From: DATBDE01 sp045805605
Lineage (GTDB): Bacteria > Actinomycetota > Thermoleophilia > Solirubrobacterales > Solirubrobacteraceae
DNA length: 13,012 bases
Assembly: GCA_045805605.1 (NCBI GenBank)
Contig: JBJMKX010000084.1
Span: 1-13,012 of the forward strand
Direction of reading: 5' to 3'
Shown here piece by piece: positions 1 to 6,724 of the stretch. The translations under genes and the position numbers were made by a program. The notes beneath the pieces are model-generated. The model ran no database searches. It had not been told where the DNA came from and saw nothing but the letters and a program-made list of their open reading frames with translations. Numbering within the stretch: position 1 is the first letter of the stretch; the number at the start of each line of letters is the position of its first letter.

Positions 1-1071
1 GAGGGCGGTCTTGACGATTTCGGCGTAACCGGCGGCGCGCTCCTCCCGCGGCAGCGTGCGCAGGGTGCCGGGGTCGACCAGCACCGCCGTGGGCTGGTGG
101 TAGGCGCCGACGTAGTTCTTGGCCTCGGACAGGTCGACGCCCGTCTTGCCGCCGTAGGCGGAGTCGACCTGGGCGACTACGGTGGTCGGCACGTGGACGA
201 TCGGGACGCCGCGCTGGTAGGTCGCCGCGCAGAACCCGGCCAGGTCGCCGATGACGCCGCCGCCGAGCGCTACGAGATGGTCACTGCGGGTCAGGCCGGC
301 GCGCACGAGCTCGGTCCAGACGATCTCGGCGTGGGCGACGGTCTTGGACTGCTCGCCGGGCATCACGCTCACGCGACCGGCCAGCGGCTCGAGCCGGTCG
401 GCGTACAGCCGGCCGACGGCGCCGTCGGTGACGAGGAAGCGCCGACCAGGCCCGGGCCACGGCGCATCGTCGGCGAGTAGGCCGTCGCGCAGGTAGACCG
501 GGTACTGCGCCGAGGCCGACCACGCCCACAGCATGCGGGTGCCGGCCGCGCGGTTCGCGAGGGATTCGAGCCCGGGCAGGGCGGTGGCGACGGTGTCGGG
601 CGAGCGGTTGAGGATCACGACCTGGGCGGCGGCCTCGTAGGCCGACTGGCGCTCGGCGTGCAGGCGGGCGAAGGCGTCGCGGTCGGCCGCCAGCGGCCGG
701 TCGGCCCCGTCCCCGGCCACGCGGGCCCAGCAGGTGTCGACGTCGACGTCGAGCCACGCGACCAGATGACGACCGGCGGCCTCGCGCACGCGGGGGGAGC
801 CGAGAGCGCCGCCGCCGAGCGCCACCACCGACCCGGGCGGCGCGTGGTCGAGGGCGTGGGCGATGACGATCTCCTCGCGCAGCCGGAACGCCTCCTCGCC
901 CTGGTCGGCGAAGAAGTCGGGGATGCGGACGCCGAGCTCGCGCTCGACCAGCGCGTCGGTGTCGATGGCCTCCACGCCCCAGGCCTTGGCTGCCGCCTGG
1001 GCGGCGACGGTCTTGCCCGCCCCCATGAAGCCCGCGAAGACGAGCGCGCGGTCGGTCAGCGGCGACGCCAC
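1..1071 (-). CDS. aroKB: Bifunctional shikimate kinase / 3-dehydroquinate synthase (AroK-AroB fusion), 3' end outside window
   Basis: Two shikimate-pathway cytosolic enzymes lie in one open frame; 357 codons are visible and the gene continues past position 1. The N-terminal kinase (about residues 1-165) phosphorylates shikimate with ATP: Walker A GFMGAGKT at 14-21, DTD at 37-39, GGGAL at 86-90, lid DRPL at 124-127, and the ERQSAY region near 140. The AroB part (from about 180) makes 3-dehydroquinate from DAHP using NAD and a metal: PGEQSKT 238-244, GGGVIGDLAGF 270-280, PTT..AQVDS..GGKTGV 295-312, KN and HQP 318-327, and the AEIVK segment whose Glu351 should be a metal ligand. No stop separates the domains. 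The GTG start at 1071 is the natural one; it overlaps the end of aroC by 16 nt, so translation is probably coupled. AroB is cut by the window edge before its second half. Fusions of these two enzymes are known in actinobacteria. Confidence 0.93.
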   Translation of the reverse strand, partial: MASPLTDRALVFAGFMGAGKTVAAQAAAKAWGVEAIDTDALVERELGVRIPDFFADQGEEAFRLREEIVIAHALDHAPPGSVVALGGGALGSPRVREAAGRHLVAWLDVDVDTCWARVAGDGADRPLAADRDAFARLHAERQSAYEAAAQVVILNRSPDTVATALPGLESLANRAAGTRMLWAWSASAQYPVYLRDGLLADDAPWPGPGRRFLVTDGAVGRLYADRLEPLAGRVSVMPGEQSKTVAHAEIVWTELVRAGLTRSDHLVALGGGVIGDLAGFCAATYQRGVPIVHVPTTVVAQVDSAYGGKTGVDLSEAKNYVGAYHQPTAVLVDPGTLRTLPREERAAGYAEIVKTAL

Positions 1072-2222
1072 TCGATGCGCTGCTCGTAGGCGCGGACGGC
1101 CGCGAGGACGTCCTCGATGTGGTCACCGCCGAACTTGCTCCGGTAGGCGTCGGCGAGCACGAACGCGACCATGGCCTCCCCCACCACCCCGGCGGCGGGC
1201 ACGGCGGTGGAGTCGGTCCGCTCGCGCAGGGCCTGGGCCGGCTCGTGGGTCTCGGTGTCGACCGAGCGCAGCGGCTTGGTCAGGGTCGAGAGCGGCTTCA
1301 TGGCGACGCGCACGACGAGCGCCTCGCCGGTGGTCATGCCGCCCTCCAGGCCGCCGGCGCGGTTGGTCTCGCGGTAGTAGCCGCGCTCGGCGCTCCAGAA
1401 GATCTCGTCGTGGGCCTGCGACCCGTAGGTGCCGGCGAGCTCGAAGCCGTCTCCGAACCCGACCGCCTTCATCGCCTGGATCGACATCAGGGCACCGGCC
1501 AGGCGGCCGTCCAGGCGCTCCTCCCAGCTGGCGTGCGAGCCGAGGCCTGGGTGGACGCCGAACGCGCGCACCTCGAAGAGGCCGCCGAGCGACTCGTTGC
1601 GCTTGCGCATGACGTTGATCTCCTCGACCATCGCGTCGCTCGCGGCGGGGTCGAGGCAGCGGACGGGCGACTCGTCGACCGTTGCGAGGTCCTCTGGGGT
1701 GAGGTCTTCGCGTTCTGGCGCCTTGGCCTGGCCGATTTGGAGCACGTGGGAGAAGACGGCGACTCCGAGCGTTGAAAGAAACGTCTTGGCCAGCGCGCCG
1801 CCGGCAACGCGCGCGGCGGTCTCGCGCGCGCTCGCGCGCTCAAGGACGTTGCGGACGTCGGTGTGGCCGAATTTGGTGACGCCGGCGAGGTCGGCGTGGC
1901 CCGGCCGCGGCAGGTGGACCTCGTCGATGTCGCCCTCCACGGGCCACGGGTTCATCCGCTCCTCCCAGTTGGCGTAGTCGCGATTGGCGACCTGGAGGGC
2001 GATCGGGCCGCCCAGCGTCTGGCCGTGGCGGATGCCGGCCGTGACCTGCGCCGTGTCGCTCTCGATCTTCATCCGCCCGCCGCGGCCGTGGCCGAGCTGG
2101 CGGCGCGCAAGATCACGGTCGAGGTCCTCGGGGGCGATGCGCAGCCCCGCGGGCAGCCCCTCGACGATGCAGGTCAGGCCGGGCCCGTGGGACTCCCCGG
2201 CGGTGATGAGGCGGAGCGCCAT
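1056..2222 (-). CDS. aroC: Chorismate synthase
   Basis: Catalyses the last shikimate-pathway step, EPSP to chorismate, using reduced FMN as cofactor in the cytosol. The 388-residue length is normal for the family. Family signatures are clear: GESHGPG at 9-15 with His12, the RRQLGHGRGGRM FMN/phosphate segment at 40-51, RPGHADL with His109, the ERASARETAARVA segment at 128-140, and GGMTTGE plus RTDSTAVPA toward the C terminus. The ATG at 2222 starts directly on the conserved MxLRxxTAGESHG beginning, so the start is secure. No good Shine-Dalgarno precedes it; a TANNNT box lies 9 nt upstream (separate entry). It overlaps the aroK-aroB fusion downstream by 16 nt and is divergent from the MoxR operon. 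Confidence 0.97.
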   Translation of the reverse strand: MALRLITAGESHGPGLTCIVEGLPAGLRIAPEDLDRDLARRQLGHGRGGRMKIESDTAQVTAGIRHGQTLGGPIALQVANRDYANWEERMNPWPVEGDIDEVHLPRPGHADLAGVTKFGHTDVRNVLERASARETAARVAGGALAKTFLSTLGVAVFSHVLQIGQAKAPEREDLTPEDLATVDESPVRCLDPAASDAMVEEINVMRKRNESLGGLFEVRAFGVHPGLGSHASWEERLDGRLAGALMSIQAMKAVGFGDGFELAGTYGSQAHDEIFWSAERGYYRETNRAGGLEGGMTTGEALVVRVAMKPLSTLTKPLRSVDTETHEPAQALRERTDSTAVPAAGVVGEAMVAFVLADAYRSKFGGDHIEDVLAAVRAYEQRIEWRRR

Positions 2223-2248
2223 GGGCCGGGAACTCTACGAGCCGGCCC
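2223..2248 (-). promoter_or_regulatory. Candidate aroC promoter with inverted repeat
   Basis: On the minus strand TAGAGT (2232-2237) fits an actinobacterial -10 box TANNNT and ends 9 nt before the aroC ATG, giving a nearly leaderless transcript if used. It is bracketed by perfect 7-bp arms, GGGCCGG at 2223-2229 and CCGGCCC at 2242-2248, with one arm touching the start codon. No convincing -35 box is visible. A repressor site is an inference from symmetry only. Confidence 0.35.
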
Positions 2249-2307
2249 ACTCCACTTGATGACGTACCGGGTGTCCTATTCGTCCACTCAACCTGCGATC
2301 GAGCGTT

Positions 2308-2313
2308 TACTCT
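2308..2313 (+). promoter_or_regulatory. Possible -10 box for the MoxR operon
   Basis: TACTCT matches TANNNT and lies 53 nt upstream of the moxR start, in the 144-bp region between divergent aroC and moxR. No good -35 box sits 16-19 nt upstream. Weak call; the gene has its own Shine-Dalgarno, so a leader is expected. Confidence 0.25.
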
Positions 2314-2355
2314 GCTTTGACGGCGCGCGGCTACACATCTCCTCTCCTGGCGACC

Positions 2356-2361
2356 GAAAGG
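2356..2361 (+). promoter_or_regulatory. Ribosome binding site deciding the moxR start
   Basis: GAAAGG lies 5 nt before the GTG at 2367. The open frame extends upstream to 1863, but that part is antisense to aroC; this site together with the AAA+ alignment fixes the start at GTG 2367. Confidence 0.7.
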
Positions 2362-2366
2362 CAGAC

Positions 2367-3386
2367 GTGACCGACGAGCATCCGACCCTCCGCCCCGCCG
2401 GCCATCCCGAGGACGCGCGACAGGCCCTCGAGGCCGCCCTGTTCGAGGTCAAGCGCGTGATCGTGGGCCAGGACGGGATGCTCGAGCGAGTCTTCGTCGC
2501 CCTGCTCTCCGGCGGCCACCTGCTGCTCGAGGGTGTGCCGGGACTGGCCAAGACCTTGACGATCAAGACCGTCGCCGAGGTGCTCGGCGGCACGTTCAAG
2601 CGGATCCAGTTCACGCCCGACCTCGTCCCCGCCGACCTCGTCGGGACACGGATCTACCGGCCCGACACCGGCGGCTTCGACACCGAGCTCGGCCCGGTGT
2701 TCTGCAACTTCCTCCTCGCCGACGAAATCAACCGCGCCCCCGCGAAGGTGCAGTCGGCCCTGCTCGAGGTCATGCAGGAGAGCCAGGTCACGATCGGCCC
2801 TCAGACCTACCCTGTGCCGGACCCGTTCCTCGTCATGGCGACCCAGAACCCGATCGAGTCCGAGGGCACCTATCCGCTCCCCGAGGCCCAGGTCGACCGC
2901 TTCATGTTCAAGGTCGTCATCGACTATCCGGCCGAGAGCGACGAGCTCACCGTGGTCGACCGGTCGCTGCGGCCGGAAGCACATGTCGACCGCGTCCTCA
3001 GCCCCGAAGAGCTCCACGCCTATCAGCAGGCGGCGCGCCGGGTCTACGTCGATCCCGAGGTCGCCCGCTACGCGGTCGCGCTCGCACTCGCCACGCGCGA
3101 CCCCGCCCGGGTCGGGCTGCAGCGCCTGGCGAGCTACATCGAGTTCGGGGCCAGCCCGCGCGCCTCGATCAACCTGGTGCACGGCGCTCGCGCCCTCGCC
3201 CTCCTGCGCGGCCGCAACTATGCCCTGCCGATCGACGTGCAGGCGCTCGCCCACGACGTGCTCCGCCACCGCATCGTCCCCACCTACGACGCGCTCGCCG
3301 AGGAAATCACGACCGACGCCATCCTCGACCAGGTGGTCCAGGTCGTCCCGCGTCCGAAGAGCGTCGGGCGCGAGGCCGTCGCGTGA
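2367..3386 (+). CDS. MoxR-family AAA+ ATPase
   Basis: A 339-residue cytosolic chaperone-like ATPase of the MoxR family (AAA_3 plus lid domain). MoxR proteins are thought to assemble or activate partner proteins, usually those with von Willebrand factor A domains encoded beside them. Visible: Walker A GVPGLAKT 56-63, pore/substrate region FTPDLVPADLVGT about 82-94, Walker B FLLADEIN 115-122 with Asp119-Glu120, sensor 1 ATQNP 158-162, EAQVDRF with the presumed arginine finger Arg178, and sensor 2 GASPRA with Arg265. All catalytic residues are intact. The GTG start is chosen for its Shine-Dalgarno. The stop codon overlaps the next start as GTGA, which links it tightly to the DUF58 gene. The precise client is unknown; the two downstream VWA proteins are the obvious candidates. 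Confidence 0.95.
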   Translation: MTDEHPTLRPAGHPEDARQALEAALFEVKRVIVGQDGMLERVFVALLSGGHLLLEGVPGLAKTLTIKTVAEVLGGTFKRIQFTPDLVPADLVGTRIYRPDTGGFDTELGPVFCNFLLADEINRAPAKVQSALLEVMQESQVTIGPQTYPVPDPFLVMATQNPIESEGTYPLPEAQVDRFMFKVVIDYPAESDELTVVDRSLRPEAHVDRVLSPEELHAYQQAARRVYVDPEVARYAVALALATRDPARVGLQRLASYIEFGASPRASINLVHGARALALLRGRNYALPIDVQALAHDVLRHRIVPTYDALAEEITTDAILDQVVQVVPRPKSVGREAVA

Positions 3387-4303
3387 GGCTTCCCCAGGTC
3401 CGGGAGCGCACCCCGGACCGGCCGGGCCCGGGACCGACGCCCGCCACGCTGCTGCGGGCGCTGGACCTCACGCTCTCGCGCCGCGTCCAGGGCATCATGC
3501 CGGGCGAGCACAAGGCGCCCGGGATCGGGGGCGGGATCGAGCTCGCCGCGGTGCGTCCGTACGTGCCCGGCGACGACGTGCGCACGATCGACTGGAATGT
3601 CACCGCCCGCATGCGCCAGGCGCACGTGCGCGTGCCCGTGGCCGAGCGTGCTCTGACCACGTGGCTGCTGCTCGATGCGTCGGCCTCGATGCACTTCGGC
3701 ACGGCCGACCGGCGCAAGGCCGACGTCGCGGAGGGCGTGGCGCTCGTGGTCGGCCAGCTCGCGACCAAGCGCTCGAATCGGCTCGGGGTGTTCGCCTTCG
3801 GCGGCGCCGAGACGCTGACCCTGCCGCCGCGACAGGGCCGCGCCGGCCTGCTCGGCCTCCTGCTGGCCTTGCGCGAGGAGCCTCCGGCCAGCGGGGGCGG
3901 CGCCACGTCGCTGGGCGCCGCGCTGCGGCGGGCGGGGGCGCTCGCGCGCCAGGGCGGGCTCGTCGTGCTCGTCTCCGACTTCCGCGGGCCGCAGGATTGG
4001 CTTGACCCGCTGCGCGCCATCCGCGCCCGCCACTCCGTGCTTTGCGTCGAGGTCCGCGACCCGCGCGAGCAGGAGTTGCCGGCGATGGGCGTGCTCTCGC
4101 TCGTCGACCCCGAGACTGGACGCCAGGTCCGCGCCGACACGCGCTCGCGCAAGCTCCGGGAGCGCTTTGCCGCCGCCGCGGCCTCCGAGCGCGAGCAGGT
4201 GGCGCGGCTCTTGCGCGACGCCCGCGTCGACCATGCCGTGCTGTCGACTTCGGGCGACTGGCTGCGCCCGCTGGCCAAGCGGCTCGGACGGGGCCTGCGA
4301 TGA
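3383..4303 (+). CDS. DUF58 / von Willebrand factor A domain protein
   Basis: A 306-residue protein of the DUF58 family, the usual partner of MoxR ATPases; no enzymatic role is established. The DUF58 hallmark YVPGDDVRTIDWNVTARM is at 60-77. It is followed by a VWA-like fold with a complete metal-ion-dependent adhesion site: DASAS at 98-102, Thr175 in GGGATSLG, and Asp199 in VSDF. No membrane segment is evident, so this is the short, apparently soluble form. The GTG start at 3383 overlaps the moxR stop by 4 nt and has GAGG 7 nt upstream (3372-3375). It ends in an ATGA overlap with the BatA-like gene. Family membership is sure; the function is inferred from context. Confidence 0.93.
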   Translation: MRLPQVRERTPDRPGPGPTPATLLRALDLTLSRRVQGIMPGEHKAPGIGGGIELAAVRPYVPGDDVRTIDWNVTARMRQAHVRVPVAERALTTWLLLDASASMHFGTADRRKADVAEGVALVVGQLATKRSNRLGVFAFGGAETLTLPPRQGRAGLLGLLLALREEPPASGGGATSLGAALRRAGALARQGGLVVLVSDFRGPQDWLDPLRAIRARHSVLCVEVRDPREQELPAMGVLSLVDPETGRQVRADTRSRKLRERFAAAAASEREQVARLLRDARVDHAVLSTSGDWLRPLAKRLGRGLR

Positions 4304-5283
4304 GCTTCCAGTGGCCGCTGGTCCTGCTCTGCCTGCTGGCGATCCCGCTGCTGGCCTTCCTCTACGTCGTGCTGCAGCGGCGGCGCACCCGCTACGCCGT
4401 CCGCTTCACCAACCTCGACCTGCTCGCCAACGTCGTCTCCGAGACGCCGAGCTGGCGCCGCCACGTCCCTGCCGTCCTCATGCTGCTCGCGACCGCCCTG
4501 CTGATCGTGGCGCTCGCGCGCCCGCGCGTGGACGTGTCGAGCACGCGCGAGCAGGGGGCGATCATGCTCGCCACCGACACGTCGGGGTCGATGACCGCGA
4601 CCGACGTCAAGCCCAACCGCATGACCGCGGCCCGCAACGCGGCCAAGCAGTTCGTGACCAAGATCCCCAAGCAGGTGCGGCTCGGGCTCGTCACCTTCGA
4701 CCAGGCCGCCCGCCTGCTCGTAAACCCGACCACCGATCGCTCGCAGGTCAACCAGGCGCTCGACGCCCTGCAGGCCCAGGGCGGCACGGCGATGGGCGAC
4801 GCCCTCAGCGTGTCGGTGCGCTCGCTGCAGAGCGCGTTCGGGCCCAAGGGGCTCAAGAGGAAGCCGGGCCAGAAGCGCGCGCCCGCCCAGGTCGTCCTGC
4901 TCTCCGACGGCAAGAACACCACGGGGGCCACCGACCCGATGGGGGTCGCGCAGACCGCCAAGCGGCTCGGTATCCGCATCAACACGGTCGCGCTCGGCAC
5001 GCCGACCGGCACGGTCCAGGTGCAGGACAACCTCGGGTTCACCCAGACCATCCAGGTGCCACCCGACCGCCCGACGCTGAAGCAGATCGCCGAGACCACC
5101 GGCGGCCGCTTCTTCAGCGCCCCCGATGCCAAGAAGCTGGGGCAGATCTACAAGGATCTCGGCTCGAAGGTGAAGGCCAAGCCGGTCAAGAAGGAAGTGA
5201 CCTTCGTGCCGGCGGCGGCCGCGATCGTGATCATGCTCGCGGCCGGGGGCTTCTCCCTCTTCTGGTTCGCCCGCCTTCCTTGA
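4300..5283 (+). CDS. BatA-like membrane-anchored von Willebrand factor A protein
   Basis: 327 residues with the BatA/aerotolerance-type architecture: hydrophobic segments at about 5-24 and 56-73, a VWA domain in between 85 and 290, and a C-terminal hydrophobic segment at about 303-323. The VWA metal site is intact: DTSGS 93-97, Thr163 in GGTAMGDAL, Asp203 in LLSDGKN. Residues 181-195 form a lysine/arginine-rich insert inside the VWA fold. The ATG at 4300 overlaps the DUF58 stop (ATGA). As third gene of the MoxR cassette it is the likely membrane partner or substrate of the ATPase. No BatB, BatC or BatD homologue follows, since the next gene is convergent. Role in envelope stress or complex assembly is inference from the family. 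Confidence 0.92.
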   Translation: MSFQWPLVLLCLLAIPLLAFLYVVLQRRRTRYAVRFTNLDLLANVVSETPSWRRHVPAVLMLLATALLIVALARPRVDVSSTREQGAIMLATDTSGSMTATDVKPNRMTAARNAAKQFVTKIPKQVRLGLVTFDQAARLLVNPTTDRSQVNQALDALQAQGGTAMGDALSVSVRSLQSAFGPKGLKRKPGQKRAPAQVVLLSDGKNTTGATDPMGVAQTAKRLGIRINTVALGTPTGTVQVQDNLGFTQTIQVPPDRPTLKQIAETTGGRFFSAPDAKKLGQIYKDLGSKVKAKPVKKEVTFVPAAAAIVIMLAAGGFSLFWFARLP

Positions 5284-5292
5284 GTCTGTCTC

Positions 5293-5366
5293 GCCGCCGC
5301 TGACCGCGTCCTCGGTCGCTCGCGGGCAAAGCACGCCACGCTTCCTGCGTCCTTGTCAGCGACGGC
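5293..5366. terminator. Imperfect inverted repeat between convergent genes, possible terminator
   Basis: GCCGCCGCTGAC (5293-5304) and GTCAGCGACGGC (5355-5366) pair over 12 positions with one mismatch, around a 50-nt loop. They sit in the 100-bp gap between the end of the BatA-like gene (+) and the end of the prepilin peptidase (-). There is no T-run, and the long loop makes intrinsic termination uncertain. Confidence 0.3.
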
Positions 5367-5383
5367 GATCCAGGCTCAGGGAC

Positions 5384-6136
5384 CTAAGAGCCGGCGAAGG
5401 CCCGCAGGTACCAGTCGATCATCGCCGGCCCGGCGAGCAGGCCGACGATGCCGCCCATCGCCAGGAACGGGGCGAACGGGACCGCGGTCTTGCGCCCGGC
5501 TTTCGCGCCCTTTCGGGCGATGATCACCACGCCAACGAGCGTGCCGGTCAGCAGCGCGACGACCAGGGCCGGGATCACCGACGCCCCGAGGTACAGCCCG
5601 AGCACCGCAGCGAGCTTGGCGTCGCCCACCCCCATGCCCTCGGGGTAGGCGAGCACGACCACGAAGAAGAACCCGCCCGCCGCCGCCGCGGCGATCACGT
5701 GCTCGGCCAGATGGGAGGGGTCGGTCACGGCCACCAGCGCCAGCCCGAGCGCGGCGCCCACGGCCATGAGCGCGTTGGGGATGATCCGGTACTCGAGATC
5801 GATCAGGGTCGTGGGCACGAGCACGAGGACCAGCGCGAGCCCGGGCAGCGCGTCGGCATCGACGCCCCCCACCGCGAGCACGGCGACGAACAGCAGTGCG
5901 GTGACCGCCTCGACCACCGGGTAGCGCGGCGAGATCCCCTCGCCGCAGCCGCGGCAGCGCCCGCGCAGCCACAGCCACGACAGGACCGGGACGTTGTCGT
6001 ACGGGCGCACCGCGGCGCCACACAAGGGGCAGTGCGACGGCCGCACGAGCGACTCGCCCCGCGGCAGCCGAAACGCCACCACGTTGAGGAACGACCCGAG
6101 CATCAGCCCGCTCAGTCCGGTTGCGAGGAGCGCCAC
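5384..6136 (-). CDS. A24-family prepilin peptidase (leader peptidase / N-methyltransferase)
   Basis: An inner-membrane aspartyl protease of the PilD/TadV type that cleaves the leader of type IV pilin-like proteins and, in the long form, N-methylates the new N terminus. 250 residues, the long bifunctional type: SFLNVVAFRLPRGES at 15-29, a cytoplasmic zinc module with CPLC 36-39 and CRGC 61-64, then several membrane segments. The catalytic aspartates are Asp113 in LIDLEYRIIPN and Asp172 in the GMGVGD motif. The GTG at 6136 starts right at the first membrane segment, as expected. A TAGGGT box sits 6 nt upstream of the start. No pilin gene is present in the window, so substrates lie elsewhere. 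Confidence 0.95.
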   Translation of the reverse strand: MALLATGLSGLMLGSFLNVVAFRLPRGESLVRPSHCPLCGAAVRPYDNVPVLSWLWLRGRCRGCGEGISPRYPVVEAVTALLFVAVLAVGGVDADALPGLALVLVLVPTTLIDLEYRIIPNALMAVGAALGLALVAVTDPSHLAEHVIAAAAAGGFFFVVVLAYPEGMGVGDAKLAAVLGLYLGASVIPALVVALLTGTLVGVVIIARKGAKAGRKTAVPFAPFLAMGGIVGLLAGPAMIDWYLRAFAGS

Positions 6137-6142
6137 GGTGCG

Positions 6143-6148
6143 ACCCTA
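6143..6148 (-). promoter_or_regulatory. Candidate -10 box of prepilin peptidase (leaderless geometry)
   Basis: TAGGGT on the minus strand is separated from the GTG start by exactly 6 nt, the spacing expected if transcription begins at the start codon. The AGGG inside it could alternatively act as a Shine-Dalgarno, so the reading is ambiguous. No clear -35 box. Confidence 0.35.
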
Positions 6149-6218
6149 GGTTCGGGCGGGCGGCCGATCGAGGGACGTGCGCAGTTCGTTGCAAAACGGC
6201 ATGAAATTGAAATCGGAT

Positions 6219-6235
6219 GTCCAGGAATCCTGGAC
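6219..6235. promoter_or_regulatory. 17-bp palindrome, candidate operator
   Basis: GTCCAGGA and TCCTGGAC form perfect 8-bp arms around a single central A. It lies between the divergent prepilin peptidase and cupredoxin-like genes, centred 46 bp before the GTG at 6273. An AT-rich stretch with the tandem hexamer TGAAAT TGAAAT (6202-6213) lies just upstream. The symmetry suggests a dimeric regulator; which gene it would control is unknown. Confidence 0.45.
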
Positions 6236-6260
6236 GGGTGTCGGGCCAGGCGGGCCCCAC

Positions 6261-6266
6261 TACCCT
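6261..6266 (+). promoter_or_regulatory. Candidate -10 box of cupredoxin-like gene (leaderless)
   Basis: TACCCT lies 6 nt before the GTG at 6273, and the intervening GCGCCC offers no Shine-Dalgarno. This is the typical leaderless arrangement in actinobacteria. No clear -35 box is visible at 17-18 nt. Confidence 0.45.
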
Positions 6267-6272
6267 GCGCCC

Positions 6273-6653
6273 GTGCTGCGCCGCGTCCTCTGGTTCGTAG
6301 CCGGGCTCCTCGCGCTCGCCGTCGTCGCCGCGGCGATCATTCCCCGCGACGACGGTGAGGACAAGACGACGCCGACGATCTCCGCGCCCGAACGCACCAC
6401 CATCAAGGCCGACATCGGCGCCTCTCCGGCCCGCGCCCGCACCATCGCCGCCCGGGTCGGGGACCACCTCCTGCTGACGGTCGAATCGGATCGGATCGAC
6501 CAGGTCGAGATCCCGGGCCTCGAGCAGATCCGCCCGGTCGACCCGACGACGCCGGCCCGGTTCGACACGCTGCTCGACCACGCCGGACGCTTCGAGGTGC
6601 GAATGCAGGAGGGAGGGCAGGTGGTCGGCATCGTGGACGTCAAGCAGTCCTAG
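6273..6653 (+). CDS. Membrane-anchored cupredoxin-like domain protein
   Basis: 126 residues: a short basic N terminus (MLRRV), one hydrophobic segment at about 5-23, a Thr/Pro-rich linker to about 45, then a beta-rich domain at about 50-124. The pattern RVGDHLLLTVESD ... HAGRFEVRMQEGG ... VGIVDV resembles EfeO-type cupredoxin-like domains (Cupredoxin_1). It has no cysteine and its only histidines are His65 and His103, so a type-1 copper site is absent and it probably does not carry electrons. Probable location is outside the membrane, held by the uncleaved N-terminal segment. The open frame begins upstream at 6177, but GTG 6273 starts directly before the membrane segment and fits the TACCCT box. 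It is divergent from the prepilin peptidase and convergent with the zinc-binding protein. Fold call moderate; function unknown. Confidence 0.8.
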   Translation: MLRRVLWFVAGLLALAVVAAAIIPRDDGEDKTTPTISAPERTTIKADIGASPARARTIAARVGDHLLLTVESDRIDQVEIPGLEQIRPVDPTTPARFDTLLDHAGRFEVRMQEGGQVVGIVDVKQS

Positions 6654-6724
6654 GGGACCGGCGATCGTCCGAACCGCCCCGGCGCGCTCGCCCCAGCTTG
6701 ACGGCCACGGCCCCGGCCAGCCCG

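Noticed and set aside
281..1126. 281-codon minus-strand frame over aroK-aroB
   Set aside because: It is a shifted frame of the fusion gene; the frame beginning at GTG 1071 carries all kinase and synthase motifs.
2317..2322. TTGACG as a -35 box for the MoxR operon
   Set aside because: No TANNNT element occurs at 16-19 nt downstream.
1863..2366. N-terminal extension of MoxR upstream of GTG 2367
   Set aside because: Antisense to aroC, no family similarity, and a good Shine-Dalgarno marks the start at 2367.
3307..5334. 675-codon open frame on the minus strand opposite the MoxR operon
   Set aside because: Arg/Gly/His-rich composition typical of antisense frames in GC-rich DNA; the plus strand holds three well-recognised genes.
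5505..5520. CGCCC/GGGCG hairpin as a regulatory element
   Set aside because: It lies inside the prepilin peptidase coding sequence, and short GC stems are frequent by chance in this composition.
6654..6724. Terminator between the convergent cupredoxin-like and zinc-protein genes
   Set aside because: Only 4-bp GC stems and no T-run are visible.
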